DNA from: Arthrobacter sp. Leaf234
Lineage (GTDB): Bacteria > Actinomycetota > Actinomycetes > Actinomycetales > Micrococcaceae
Length of the DNA: 64,000 nucleotides
Assembly: GCF_001422665.1 (NCBI RefSeq)
Contig: NZ_LMLU01000001.1
Coordinates: forward strand, 1,328,732-1,392,731
Direction of reading: 5' to 3'
Shown here: piece by piece, positions 25,371-34,290 of the stretch
Numbering within the stretch: the stretch's first letter is position 1
Layout: every line of letters starts with the position of its first letter
The notes under the pieces: model-generated
Told to the model about the DNA's origin: nothing
The model's database searches: none
What the model saw: the letters and a program-made list of their open reading frames with translations, nothing else
Position numbers and translations under genes: made by a program

Positions 25371-25678
25371 CCCCACGGACCCAGGCAACCGTCGCCCTCT
25401 ACGCCGAGTTCACCGCCCAGGAGGGCAAGGCCGAGGAAGTTCAGGCGCTTCTGCTGGACCTCACCACCAAGGTGCGGGCTGAGCCGGGGAACATCACCTT
25501 CGACCCCCATCGCCGCAAGGAGTCGCCCAACGACTTCTTCGTCTACGAGATCTACAGCGACCAGGAAGCATTCACCACACACATCAGCGCCGACTACGGC
25601 AAGGTCTTCAACGAAGCACTCACCGAACTGATCGTAGGAGAAGGGTCCGCCCTGACTTTCCTCACACCCCTTCAGTAG
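25367..25678 (+). CDS. small ABM-family (putative quinol monooxygenase-like) protein
   Basis: 103 aa. Dimeric alpha+beta barrel of the antibiotic biosynthesis monooxygenase family: TVALYAEFTAQEGKAEEVQA, VRAEPGNITFDPHRR, DFFVYEIYSDQEAFTTHIS and YGKVFNEALTELI. Many proteins of this fold are YgiN-like quinol monooxygenases, but it also occurs in sugar mutarotases and uncharacterised operon partners. It is translationally coupled to frcA (ATGA overlap) and is the last gene before a clear terminator, so it belongs to the fructose uptake operon. A role in that pathway is inference only. Confidence 0.8.
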   Translation: MTPRTQATVALYAEFTAQEGKAEEVQALLLDLTTKVRAEPGNITFDPHRRKESPNDFFVYEIYSDQEAFTTHISADYGKVFNEALTELIVGEGSALTFLTPLQ

Positions 25679-25687
25679 GCGCTGGGA

Positions 25688-25724
25688 GAAGCCCCGAGGT
25701 TCGCGATGGGGACCTCGGGGCTTC
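25688..25724 (+). terminator. terminator of the frcBCA operon
   Basis: A 13-bp GC-rich perfect stem (GAAGCCCCGAGGT and its complement) with an 11-base loop starts nine bases after the last stop codon of the operon. Confidence 0.8.
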
Positions 25725-25959
25725 GTCATGCCCAACGACATCTGTCATCCCGGGACGAGACTGGGGCTTGGCAAAGCACCTTGGTGAATGGCCGATACTT
25801 TACCTTCTGTAAAGCTAGCTTGACGGGACGGAACCACGATAAAACTTGTTTCGATCGACTACCGCTGGTCAAGGCGCTGGGGATATCTCTCTGGGCTGCC
25901 AGCCATTGCAGCGTCGAGTTGCGAGCCTCTGCAGAAAGTACCCGGATGGATGATCTGGA

Positions 25960-26820
25960 TCAGTACGACGGCGCCGCCGGCAGCCCGAAGTGCTCCTCGA
26001 GGGTCCGGGTCCCGGCGTCCTGCATGGCGAGCGAGACGTCCCGTCCCACGAAGCGGAAGTGCCACGGCTCCGCCGAGAACCCGGTGGTCCCGTCGGAGCC
26101 GAGCGGGTAGCGGAGGATGATCCCGTACTCGGCGGCGTTCTCGGCCGCCCACCGGGCCGCCGCGGTGCCCGCGAAGCAGGAGACCAGCGTGCACGCGCCG
26201 TCCGCCTGGCCGATGTCGAACGCGAGCCCGGTCTGGTGCTCCGAGTGCCCCGGCCGCGCGGAGACGGTGTCCGCGCCGGCCTGGTCACCGTACTGACCCA
26301 CCCAGTACGCGTAGGTGGACTCCTGGTTCGCGTAGGACCGGTACCCGCTGACCAGGACGAGGCCGACGCCGTCGGCCGACGCGGCCGCGAACATCTCCTC
26401 CACGGCAGTGGCGGTGTCCGGCCGGAGCAGGCCGTTGTCGGTGGCCGTCGCGACGTCCGGCTGCCGCAGGCCTGACGGCGCGAAGTCGACGGGGACCAGG
26501 GGCCGGCGCTTGTTGACGACGACGTCGGTGGCTGCCGGATCCAGGTGCGTGTCGGAACTGCGGGCGGGAGCCGCCGGCGACGGCGTCGCGGGTCCTGCGG
26601 CCGCCGTGTCCTCCGTCACGGCGGGACCCGGGGTGCGCTGCGCGGGCGCGGGGAGCACGCCGGGTGGCGCCGGCAGGTCTGCCGCGCCCTGGGGGATGCC
26701 GGCCGGGGCGGACGCGGCCGCCGTCGAAGTATCGGCCGCCAGGACATCAGCGGCGGGGGAGGCGCAGGCCGAGAGGCCGACGGCGAGCACGAGTGCCGCC
26801 GCCAGCGGTGCCGCCCGCAC
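25960..26820 (-). CDS. VanY-type D-alanyl-D-alanine carboxypeptidase lipoprotein
   Basis: 286 aa. GTG start two bases after the coaA stop. A short lipoprotein signal (VRAAPLAAALVLAVGLSAC) is followed by a ~90-residue Ala/Pro/Thr-rich linker that spans the cell wall, then a peptidase M15B domain. Zinc site: SGYRSYANQES, the His and Asp of HSEHQTGLAFDIG, and EPWHFRFVG with its final His. It should trim D-Ala from peptidoglycan stem peptides outside the cell. It is co-transcribed with coaA, though the functional link is not obvious. Confidence 0.92.
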   Translation of the reverse strand: MRAAPLAAALVLAVGLSACASPAADVLAADTSTAAASAPAGIPQGAADLPAPPGVLPAPAQRTPGPAVTEDTAAAGPATPSPAAPARSSDTHLDPAATDVVVNKRRPLVPVDFAPSGLRQPDVATATDNGLLRPDTATAVEEMFAAASADGVGLVLVSGYRSYANQESTYAYWVGQYGDQAGADTVSARPGHSEHQTGLAFDIGQADGACTLVSCFAGTAAARWAAENAAEYGIILRYPLGSDGTTGFSAEPWHFRFVGRDVSLAMQDAGTRTLEEHFGLPAAPSY

Positions 26821-26822
26821 CG

Positions 26823-27800
26823 TCAGGTCTTCCGCAGGAGCATGCGGCGGACGGAGTGGTCCGCATCCTTGGTGAGGACGAGCTGGGCGCGCCCGCGCGT
26901 GGGCAGCACGTTCGCCACCAGGTTGGGCTCGTTGATGCGCTCCCAGATGTCGGTGGCCTTCAGCCGTGCTTCCTCGTCGGTCAGTGTGGCGTACCGGTGG
27001 AAGTAGGACTCCGGGTCGGCGAACGCGCTGGAGCGCAGCGACTGGAAGCGGTTGACGTACCACTGCCGGATGTTGCTGGTCTTCGCATCGACGTAGATCG
27101 AGAAGTCGAAGAAGTCGCTGAGGGCGAGCCCGGTGATGCCGTCCGGCCTCGGCCGGGCGGGTGCGAGCACGTTGAGCCCCTCGACGATCAGGACGTCCGG
27201 CCGCCGCACCACGACCTCCCGACCGGGGACGATGTCATAGGTGAGGTGCGAGTACCAGGGCGCGGTGACCTCGGCGGCGCCGCTCTTGACCTCGCTGACG
27301 AACCGCAGCAGGCGGCGCCGGTCGTAGGACTCCGGGAAGCCCTTGCGCTGCATCAGGCCGCGCCGTTCGAGTTCCGTGTTCGGGTAGAGGAAGCCGTCCG
27401 TGGTGATCAGTTCCACGTCGGGGGTGTCCGGCCACCGCCTCAGGAGCTCCCGCAGCACCCTCGCCGTCGTCGACTTGCCGACCGCCACGGACCCCGCGAC
27501 GCCGATCACGAAGGGCGTGCGCGTCGTGGTCTCGCCGAGGAAGGTGTTGGTGGCCTCGTGGAGCCGACCGGCCGCCGCGATGTAGAGGTTGAGGAGGCGG
27601 GAGAGCGGGAGGTAGACCTCCCGGACCTCGTCGAGGTTCAGCGCGTCGCCGAGACCGCGCAGGCGCTGCACGTCCTCCATGTTGAGCGGGCTCTCGATCT
27701 CATGGGAGAGCCGGGACCACATCTGGCGGTCCAGTTCGACGAACGGTGTGAAGGATTCGGCACTGGTGGCCTGCTGCGTCCCCGTGCTTCTGTCACTCAC
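26823..27800 (-). CDS. coaA: type I pantothenate kinase
   Basis: 325 aa, standard for prokaryotic type I CoaA. Walker [55 protein letters not shown] and [11 protein letters not shown] are all present. Catalyses the committed ATP-dependent phosphorylation of pantothenate in CoA synthesis. The GTG at 27800 lies six bases after CAGAAT (27812-27807), so the mRNA is probably leaderless. The divergent glmS starts 61 bases away and its -10 is equally close to its start codon. Confidence 0.95.
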   Translation of the reverse strand: MSDRSTGTQQATSAESFTPFVELDRQMWSRLSHEIESPLNMEDVQRLRGLGDALNLDEVREVYLPLSRLLNLYIAAAGRLHEATNTFLGETTTRTPFVIGVAGSVAVGKSTTARVLRELLRRWPDTPDVELITTDGFLYPNTELERRGLMQRKGFPESYDRRRLLRFVSEVKSGAAEVTAPWYSHLTYDIVPGREVVVRRPDVLIVEGLNVLAPARPRPDGITGLALSDFFDFSIYVDAKTSNIRQWYVNRFQSLRSSAFADPESYFHRYATLTDEEARLKATDIWERINEPNLVANVLPTRGRAQLVLTKDADHSVRRMLLRKT

Positions 27801-27806
27801 CCGACG

Positions 27807-27812
27807 ATTCTG
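27807..27812 (-). promoter_or_regulatory. -10 box of coaA, leaderless arrangement
   Basis: CAGAAT on the minus strand is followed by six bases and the GTG start. No ribosome-binding sequence is present between them. Predicted transcription start at or within a base or two of the start codon. Confidence 0.5.
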
Positions 27813-27848
27813 CCCGGTGGCCTGCGCAAGAACAAACACGGCCCCCGG

Positions 27849-27854
27849 TACGCT
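27849..27854 (+). promoter_or_regulatory. -10 box of glmS, leaderless arrangement
   Basis: TACGCT is followed by seven bases (TGGACCC) and the glmS ATG, leaving no room for a leader or ribosome site. Confidence 0.5.
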
Positions 27855-27861
27855 TGGACCC

Positions 27862-29802
27862 ATGTGTGGAATTGTGGGGTATGTAGGCCGGGACCACGGC
27901 CAGGGATCATCGGCTCTCGAATCGGTCGCTCCGGCGTTCGATCAGGAAGCGGCGGACGCGCGGCACGGGGCGCTCGACGTCGTCATGGAGGGGCTCCGGC
28001 GCCTGGAGTACCGCGGGTACGACTCGGCAGGCGTCGCCGTGATCACGCCGGCCGGCATCGAGTCGCGGAAGAAGGCGGGGAAGCTCACCAACCTCGTCGC
28101 GGAACTGGCAGCGGACCCGTTGCCGCGCTCGCTCACCGGGATCGGCCATACGCGCTGGGCGACCCACGGCGGACCGACGGACCAGAACGCGCACCCGCAC
28201 CTCGCGGACGGCGACCGGCTCGCGCTGATCCACAACGGCATCATCGAGAACTACGCCGAGCTGAAGGCCGAGCTGACCGGTGAGGGGCTGACCTTCCTGT
28301 CCGACACCGACACCGAGGTGGCTGCCGGCCTCGTCGGCTACATCTACCGCGGACTCGTCGACAGCGGTGTCCAGGGCGACGTCCTGACCCTCGCCCTGCA
28401 GCAGGCCTGCCAGCGCCTCGAGGGCGCCTTCACCCTCCTCGCCATCCACCAGGACCAGCCGGGCGTCGTCGTCGCCGGCCGCCGCAACTCGCCCCTCGTG
28501 GTGGGGCTGGGCGACGGCGAGAACTTCCTCGGGTCCGACGTCTCGGGCTTCATCGACTTCACGCGCCGCGCCGTCGAGCTCGGCCAGGACCAGATCGTGA
28601 CGATCACGCCCGACGCCGTCGCGATCACCGACTTCTTCGGCGCGCCCGCCGAGGGCACGGAGTTCCACGTCAGCTGGGACGCCGCGGCCGCCGAGAAGGG
28701 CGGCTTCGACTCCTTCATGGAGAAGGAGATCCACGACCAGCCCGACGCCGTCGGCCAGACGCTCCTCGGCCGCTCCGACGTCTCCGGGAACCTCGTCCTC
28801 GACGAACTGCGCATCGACGAGTCGATCCTCCGCTCGGTCGACAAGATCGTGGTGCTCGCCTGCGGTACCTCCGCGTATGCCGGCCAGGTCGCCAAGTACG
28901 CGATCGAGCACTGGTGCCGCATTCCCACCGAGGTGGAGCTCTCCCACGAATTCCGGTACCGCGACCCGATCGTGAACGAGAAGACCCTCGTGGTGGCCAT
29001 CTCGCAGTCGGGCGAGACCATGGACACGCTCATGGCCGTCCGCTACGCCCGCGAGCAGGGTGCCAAGGTGGTCGCCATCTGCAACACCAACGGGTCCACC
29101 ATCCCGCGCGAAGCCGACGCCGTCCTCTACACGCATGCCGGACCGGAGATCGCCGTCGCCTCGACGAAGGCGTTCCTCGCCCAGATCACCGCCGCCTACC
29201 TGCTGGGCCTGTACCTGGCGCAGCTGCGCGGCAACAAGTACCGCGACGAGATCGCCGACGTGCTGACCGACCTGTCCGCCATCCCGGCGAAGATCCAGGC
29301 GATCCTCGACGACGCCGACAAGATCAAGCAGCTCGGCGTAGACATGGTGAACGCGAAGTCGGTGCTGTTCCTCGGCCGCCATGTCGGCTTCCCCGTGGCC
29401 ATGGAGGGTGCGCTCAAGCTCAAGGAGCTCGCGTACATCCACGCAGAGGGCTTCGCCGCCGGCGAGCTCAAGCACGGACCGATAGCCCTGATCGAGGAGG
29501 GCCAGCCCGTCGTCGTGGTCATGCCGTCCTCGAGCGCCCGCGACTCCCTGCACGCCAAGGTCGTCTCCAACGTCCAGGAGATCCGCGCCCGCGGCGCCGT
29601 GACGATCGTGATCGCCGAAGAGGGCGACACCTCGGTGGAGGCCTATTCCGAGCACGTCTTCTACGTGCCGGCCTCGCCGACGCTGCTGGCACCGCTGCTG
29701 ACCACCGTCCCGCTCCAGATCTTCGCCCTGGCCCTGGCCAGCGCGAAGGGCTACGACGTGGACCAGCCGCGCAACCTGGCGAAGTCGGTCACGGTTGAGT
29801 AG
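27862..29802 (+). CDS. glmS: glutamine-fructose-6-phosphate aminotransferase (isomerizing)
   Basis: 646 aa. N-terminal class II glutamine amidotransferase domain starting [11 protein letters not shown], where Cys2 becomes the N-terminal nucleophile after Met removal, with [16 protein letters not shown] and [12 protein letters not shown]. Two SIS sugar-isomerase domains follow ([73 protein letters not shown]), ending [13 protein letters not shown]. Makes glucosamine-6-phosphate for peptidoglycan and amino sugars. Length and ends are complete. Slightly longer than many homologues because of an insertion near residues 15-35 ([18 protein letters not shown]). Confidence 0.97.
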   Translation: MCGIVGYVGRDHGQGSSALESVAPAFDQEAADARHGALDVVMEGLRRLEYRGYDSAGVAVITPAGIESRKKAGKLTNLVAELAADPLPRSLTGIGHTRWATHGGPTDQNAHPHLADGDRLALIHNGIIENYAELKAELTGEGLTFLSDTDTEVAAGLVGYIYRGLVDSGVQGDVLTLALQQACQRLEGAFTLLAIHQDQPGVVVAGRRNSPLVVGLGDGENFLGSDVSGFIDFTRRAVELGQDQIVTITPDAVAITDFFGAPAEGTEFHVSWDAAAAEKGGFDSFMEKEIHDQPDAVGQTLLGRSDVSGNLVLDELRIDESILRSVDKIVVLACGTSAYAGQVAKYAIEHWCRIPTEVELSHEFRYRDPIVNEKTLVVAISQSGETMDTLMAVRYAREQGAKVVAICNTNGSTIPREADAVLYTHAGPEIAVASTKAFLAQITAAYLLGLYLAQLRGNKYRDEIADVLTDLSAIPAKIQAILDDADKIKQLGVDMVNAKSVLFLGRHVGFPVAMEGALKLKELAYIHAEGFAAGELKHGPIALIEEGQPVVVVMPSSSARDSLHAKVVSNVQEIRARGAVTIVIAEEGDTSVEAYSEHVFYVPASPTLLAPLLTTVPLQIFALALASAKGYDVDQPRNLAKSVTVE

Positions 29803-29844
29803 ATCCATCGGGATGCCGCCGCGGCTCCGTGCCGCGGCGGCACC

Positions 29845-30231
29845 GTGCGGGGCGTCCCGGTGATCGTCGGGATCGGCGTCGACGTGGTGGACATCGAGCG
29901 CTTCCGGAAGCAGCTCGAACGTACCCCCGCCCTGCTGGAGCGGCTCTTCGTACCGTCCGAGCGACTGCTGAACACGCGGTCCCTCGCCGCGCGCTTCGCC
30001 GCCAAGGAGGCCATCGCGAAGGCGATCGGCGCTCCCGTGGGGATGAACTGGCAGCACTGCACCATCGACGTCGACGCAGCGGGTGCGCCCTCGGTCGTCG
30101 TCGACGGGACAGTGGCCGACGCCGCCCGCGCCCGCGGGGTGGAGACGTGGCACCTGTCCATCAGCCACGACGGCGGCCTCGCCACGGCGATGGTCGTCGC
30201 AGAAGGCCATACACCGTCGGGCACCAGATAG
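29845..30231 (+). CDS. acpS: holo-[acyl-carrier-protein] synthase
   Basis: 128 aa (123 aa if translation starts at the GTG at 29860, which gives the canonical [15 protein letters not shown]). Metal-binding Asp in [10 protein letters not shown] and Glu in [13 protein letters not shown] are present; the end [16 protein letters not shown] is typical. Transfers phosphopantetheine from CoA to acyl carrier protein. It lies 42 bases after glmS and 44 before nnr, all on the + strand; no good ribosome site is visible for either start. Confidence 0.92.
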   Translation: MRGVPVIVGIGVDVVDIERFRKQLERTPALLERLFVPSERLLNTRSLAARFAAKEAIAKAIGAPVGMNWQHCTIDVDAAGAPSVVVDGTVADAARARGVETWHLSISHDGGLATAMVVAEGHTPSGTR

Positions 30232-30262
30232 TAACCGTACTGATGACCGGCCCGCGAACCGC

Positions 30263-30268
30263 TAAGCT
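30263..30268 (+). promoter_or_regulatory. -10 box of nnr, leaderless arrangement
   Basis: TAAGCT followed by seven bases (CGACCAT) and the ATG at 30276. Supports that start over the ATG at 30243. Confidence 0.5.
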
Positions 30269-30275
30269 CGACCAT

Positions 30276-31838
30276 ATGCTTGAAGCTTTCTCCGGGGGAG
30301 ACGTCCGCGCCGCGGAAGCTCCCCTCATCGACGCCGGGCAGGGTGACGCCCTGATGCAGCGGGCGGCGCACGGGCTGTTCGGCGTCGCGCTCGGGCTGCT
30401 GCGTGAGGCCGGCCGCAGCACCTACGGCGCCACGGCCGTCGTCCTCGCAGGCAGCGGCAACAACGGTGCGGACGCCCTGTACGCGGGTGAGCGGCTCGTC
30501 CGCCGCGGCGTCGGCGCCACGGCCGTCCTCCTGTCGGACCGCGTGCACACCGCCTCGCTCGATGCCTTCCTCCGTGCCGGGGGCACGAGCGTCAGGCTCG
30601 ACGACGGCGCCGACGCGGAAGCGCTCGCCGTCCACGCCGCCAGTGCCGACCTCGTCCTCGACGGCATCATCGGCACGGGCTCGGGCGGGAACCTGCGCGG
30701 CACCGCCCGGAGCTTCGTCGAAGCCTTCACCACCGTCGCCGGACCCCGAGGACGGCGGACTGCCCTCGTGATCGCCTGCGACCTGCCGAGCGGGATCGGT
30801 GTCGACACGGGGCGCGTCGACGGACCGGTCATCGCCGCGGACGCCACCGTCACGTTCGGTGCCGCCAAGCCCGGACTCCTGCTCGGGGACGGTGCCCTGG
30901 CGGCGGGGGAGCTGAACGTCGTCGACCTCGGGCTGGATCTCTCCGCCCTCACCCCCGCGGTCCGGAGCCTGCTCGACGCCGATGTCGCCGCCCTCCTGCG
31001 CCGTCCCACGGCCCAGGACCACAAGTACTCCCGCGGGGTGCTCGGCGTCGCCGCCGGCTCGGCCCGCTACCCCGGCGCTGCGGCCCTGGCCGTCGGCGCG
31101 GCGCTCGCCATGGGCCTCGGCATGGTCCGCTATCTCGGTCCCGACGCCGTCGCGGCCCTCGTCCACCAGCGCAACCCCGAGGTGGTGGCCTCCGGGGGTT
31201 CCGTCGGCGAGGCCCGGTCGCAGGCCTGGCTCGTGGGTCCGGGCGCCGTGGACGACGAGGACCAGCGCGTGCGCGCCGTCGAGGCGATCGCCGCCGGACT
31301 GCCCGTGGTGGTGGATGCCGGTGCGCTCTCCGAGGTGCCCGAGCGCGTGGGACCCCAGGTGATCCTGACTCCCCATGCCGGTGAACTCAGCCAACTGCTT
31401 GCCGGGCGCGGTGTCGACGCCGACCGGGCGGCCATCGAGGCCGAGCCCGCGCACTATGCTCTCCGCGCAGCCGAGATGACCGGCGCCACGGTGCTGCTCA
31501 AGGGCTTCACCACCGTCGTCGCGGCGCCGTCGGGCACCCTGTTCGCGCAGACCGACGCGAGCCCCTGGCTGTCCACCGCGGGCTCGGGTGACACCCTCGC
31601 GGGCATCATCGGGGCGCTCGCCGCGACCCTGGCCGAGGACGACGGCGCCGCCGGTCGCGTCGGCGTCGCGCAGGAGGACCTCTGGGCGGCGGCCGCGGCC
31701 GCCGGGGCACTGCTGCACGGCCGTGCCGGACAGCGGGCCGCGCTGCGCGGACCCGTCGTCGTCTCGACCCTCCCGGCGGACATCGGAGCCGTCGTCGCCG
31801 ACCTCCTCGAAGGGCGTCGCCTAGCCGCCGTCCCGTAG
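30276..31838 (+). CDS. nnr: bifunctional NAD(P)H-hydrate epimerase/ADP-dependent dehydratase
   Basis: 520 aa. Repairs damaged NAD(P)H hydrates. N-terminal YjeF_N epimerase domain (RAAEAPLIDAGQGDALMQRA, VVLAGSGNNGADALYAGERL, LVLDGIIGTGSGG, VIACDLPSGIGVDTG) is fused to the C-terminal ribokinase-like dehydratase (QDHKYSRGVLGVAAGSARYPGAA, VILTPHAGELSQLL, LLKGFTTVVAAP, STAGSGDTLAGIIGAL). The start was placed at 30276 where the protein reads MLEAFSGGDVRAAE. The position after acpS is common in actinobacteria. Confidence 0.95.
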   Translation: MLEAFSGGDVRAAEAPLIDAGQGDALMQRAAHGLFGVALGLLREAGRSTYGATAVVLAGSGNNGADALYAGERLVRRGVGATAVLLSDRVHTASLDAFLRAGGTSVRLDDGADAEALAVHAASADLVLDGIIGTGSGGNLRGTARSFVEAFTTVAGPRGRRTALVIACDLPSGIGVDTGRVDGPVIAADATVTFGAAKPGLLLGDGALAAGELNVVDLGLDLSALTPAVRSLLDADVAALLRRPTAQDHKYSRGVLGVAAGSARYPGAAALAVGAALAMGLGMVRYLGPDAVAALVHQRNPEVVASGGSVGEARSQAWLVGPGAVDDEDQRVRAVEAIAAGLPVVVDAGALSEVPERVGPQVILTPHAGELSQLLAGRGVDADRAAIEAEPAHYALRAAEMTGATVLLKGFTTVVAAPSGTLFAQTDASPWLSTAGSGDTLAGIIGALAATLAEDDGAAGRVGVAQEDLWAAAAAAGALLHGRAGQRAALRGPVVVSTLPADIGAVVADLLEGRRLAAVP

Positions 31839-31844
31839 GAGAGG

Positions 31845-31868
31845 GTCGACGCCGTTAACCGCGTCGAC
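31845..31868. promoter_or_regulatory. inverted repeat before glgX
   Basis: GTCGACGC and its complement GCGTCGAC are separated by CGTTAACC, just after the nnr stop and 115 bases before glgX. It could be a weak terminator or an operator for the trehalose operon; nothing in the sequence decides between them. Confidence 0.4.
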
Positions 31869-31982
31869 AGACGAATGCGCTATGTATGGAGCAGGCGCTC
31901 CGGGGCACCAGGACCCCGGAGACTGCGAGCACCACCGCCACGGCCCCGAGGGGATCGTGGCGTATGACACCAAGGAGAACCA

Positions 31983-34169
31983 ATGGAACTATGGCCCGGC
32001 GATGCTTACCCCCTGGGAGCCACCTATGACGGCACCGGCACGAATTTCGCGCTGTTCAGCGAGATCGCGGACTCCGTGGTCCTCTGCCTCTTCGACGACG
32101 ACGGCACCGAGACGTGCGTCGAGCTGAAGGAGGTCGACGGCTACGTGTGGCACGGCTACCTGCCGCACGTGACCCCGGGCCAGAAGTACGGCTACCGCGT
32201 GCACGGCCCCAACAATCCGGCCGAGGGACACCGCTGCAACCCGAACAAGCTCCTGCTGGATCCCTATGCGAAGGCGATCTCCGGTGACCTGGACTGGGAC
32301 CAGGCCCTGTTCGGCTACAACTTCGGTGACGAGCACTCGGTCAACAACGAGGACTCCGCCGCCCACATGATGCTCGGCGTCGTCGTGAACCCGTTCTTCA
32401 ACTGGGACGGCGACCGCATGCCGCGGACGCCCTACCACCAGTCCGTCATCTACGAGGCCCACGTCAAGGGCCTCACGCAGCTGCACCCGGACATCCCCGA
32501 GGAGCAGCGCGGTACCTACGCCGGCGTGGCGCACCCGTCCGTCATCGCGCACCTGCAGAAGCTCGGCGTCACGGCGATCGAGCTCATGCCCGTGCACCAG
32601 TTCGTGAACGACAGCACGCTGCAGGAGAAGGGCCTCTCGAACTACTGGGGCTACAACACCATCGGCTTCTTCGCGCCGCACAACAAGTACAACTCCTCCG
32701 GCGACCAGGGTGAGCAGGTCCAGGAGTTCAAGGCGATGGTGCGCGAGCTGCACCTCGCCGGCATCGAGGTCATCCTCGATGTGGTCTACAACCACACCGC
32801 CGAGGGCAACCACATGGGCCCCACCATCTCGATGCGCGGCATCGACAATGCGGCGTACTACCGCCTGGTGGAGGACGACAAGCAGTACTACATGGACACC
32901 ACCGGCACCGGCAACTCGCTGAACGTCGGCAACCCGCACTCCCTGCAGCTGCTCATGGACTCGCTGCGCTACTGGGTCACCGAGATGCACGTGGACGGTT
33001 TCCGCTTCGACCTCGCCTCGGCCCTGGCCCGCGAGTTCTACGAGGTGGACCGGCTCTCGGCCTTCTTCGAACTCGTCCAGCAGGACCCGATCGTCTCGCA
33101 GGTGAAGCTCATCGCCGAGCCGTGGGACGTCGGCCCCGGCGGCTACCAGGTGGGCAACTTCCCGCCGCAGTGGACCGAGTGGAACGGCAAGTACCGCGAC
33201 ACCGTGCGCGACTTCTGGCGCGGCGAGCACTCGAGCATCGGCGAGTTCGCCTCGCGGCTCACCGGCTCGGCGGACCTGTACGAGCACTCGATGCGCCGCC
33301 CCGTCGCGTCCATCAACTTCGTCACGGCCCACGACGGCTTCACCCTGCGCGACCTCGTCTCCTACAACGAGAAGCACAACGAGGCCAACGGCGAGGACAA
33401 CAACGACGGCGAATCGCACAACCGCTCCTGGAACGGCGGGGCCGAAGGGCCCACCGATGATCCCGAGGTCCTCGCGATCCGGGTGCGCCAGCAGCGCAAC
33501 TTCATCGCCACCCTCCTGCTCTCGCAGGGCGTGCCGATGCTGCTGCACGGCGACGAGCTCGGCCGTACGCAGGAGGGCAACAACAACACCTACTGCCAGG
33601 ACTCCGAGCTCAGCTGGGTGCACTGGGACAAGATGGACCAGCCGCTGCTCGAATTCACCGCGGCCGTCAACCGGCTGCGGTCCGAGCACCCCACGTTCCG
33701 CCGCCGCCGCTTCTTCGACGGACGCCCCGTGCGCCGCGGCGAGGGCGAGGCGCTGCCGGACATCGTGTGGCTGGACACCGCCGGCGAGCTCATGGCCCCC
33801 GAGGACTGGGACAGCGGCTTCGGCCGTTCGATCGGTGTCTTCCTCAACGGCCAGGGCATCCAGGGGCGTGACGCCCGCGGCCAGCGGATCGTCGACGCCA
33901 ACTTCCTGCTGTACTTCAACGCGCACGACGAGGCCGTGGACTTCACGATCCCCTCGGACGAGTACGGGACGTCGTGGGACGAGGTGATCGACACGGCCGG
34001 CAAGTACGCGGACAGTGAGGCGATCCCGGCCGGCAAGACCATCGCGGTCGAGGGGAAGTCGATGGTCGTCCTGCGGGCGCACTCGGAGGTCGAGGACCTC
34101 GACCACTCGGTCGCGGCGTCCCTGGCCATCCTCGCCAACGAGGTCACGGCGAAGACCGGCACCCCCTAG
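31983..34169 (+). CDS. glgX: glycogen debranching enzyme GlgX/TreX
   Basis: 728 aa. N-terminal CBM48-like beta-sandwich ([26 protein letters not shown]), then a GH13 barrel: [10 protein letters not shown], nucleophile D343 in [12 protein letters not shown], acid/base E379 in LIAEPWDVG, and the third acidic residue in [15 protein letters not shown]. Isoamylase-type hydrolysis of alpha-1,6 branches of glycogen, giving linear maltooligosaccharides for TreY. AAGGAG ribosome site. First gene of a glgX-treY-treZ operon. Confidence 0.94.
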   Translation: MELWPGDAYPLGATYDGTGTNFALFSEIADSVVLCLFDDDGTETCVELKEVDGYVWHGYLPHVTPGQKYGYRVHGPNNPAEGHRCNPNKLLLDPYAKAISGDLDWDQALFGYNFGDEHSVNNEDSAAHMMLGVVVNPFFNWDGDRMPRTPYHQSVIYEAHVKGLTQLHPDIPEEQRGTYAGVAHPSVIAHLQKLGVTAIELMPVHQFVNDSTLQEKGLSNYWGYNTIGFFAPHNKYNSSGDQGEQVQEFKAMVRELHLAGIEVILDVVYNHTAEGNHMGPTISMRGIDNAAYYRLVEDDKQYYMDTTGTGNSLNVGNPHSLQLLMDSLRYWVTEMHVDGFRFDLASALAREFYEVDRLSAFFELVQQDPIVSQVKLIAEPWDVGPGGYQVGNFPPQWTEWNGKYRDTVRDFWRGEHSSIGEFASRLTGSADLYEHSMRRPVASINFVTAHDGFTLRDLVSYNEKHNEANGEDNNDGESHNRSWNGGAEGPTDDPEVLAIRVRQQRNFIATLLLSQGVPMLLHGDELGRTQEGNNNTYCQDSELSWVHWDKMDQPLLEFTAAVNRLRSEHPTFRRRRFFDGRPVRRGEGEALPDIVWLDTAGELMAPEDWDSGFGRSIGVFLNGQGIQGRDARGQRIVDANFLLYFNAHDEAVDFTIPSDEYGTSWDEVIDTAGKYADSEAIPAGKTIAVEGKSMVVLRAHSEVEDLDHSVAASLAILANEVTAKTGTP

Positions 34170-34195
34170 CACCACCCGGCACCACGCAGCACCAC

Positions 34196-34230
34196 GGGGT
34201 GCACCCGCGCAGTCCAGCCGGGTGCACCCC
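34196..34230 (+). other. inverted repeat between glgX and treY
   Basis: GGGGTGCACCC and GGGTGCACCCC, complementary and each itself largely palindromic, are 13 bases apart. They follow short GCACCAC direct repeats after the glgX stop. Likely an mRNA hairpin or partial terminator within the operon. Confidence 0.55.
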
Positions 34231-34290
34231 TCGCGCTCGACCCGAGCGCACCACCGCCTTCACCACCGCCCGTCCAGGAGGACCACCACC

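Noticed and set aside
27907-30210. A 767-codon frame antisense to glmS and acpS
   Set aside because: Antisense shadow caused by high G+C third positions; both sense genes are complete and well conserved.
31989-34175. A 728-codon reading frame antisense to the whole of glgX
   Set aside because: It is the mirror of glgX codon bias (Val/Arg/Asp/Leu-rich, no motifs) and has no start signals. The glgX strand shows all GH13 motifs.
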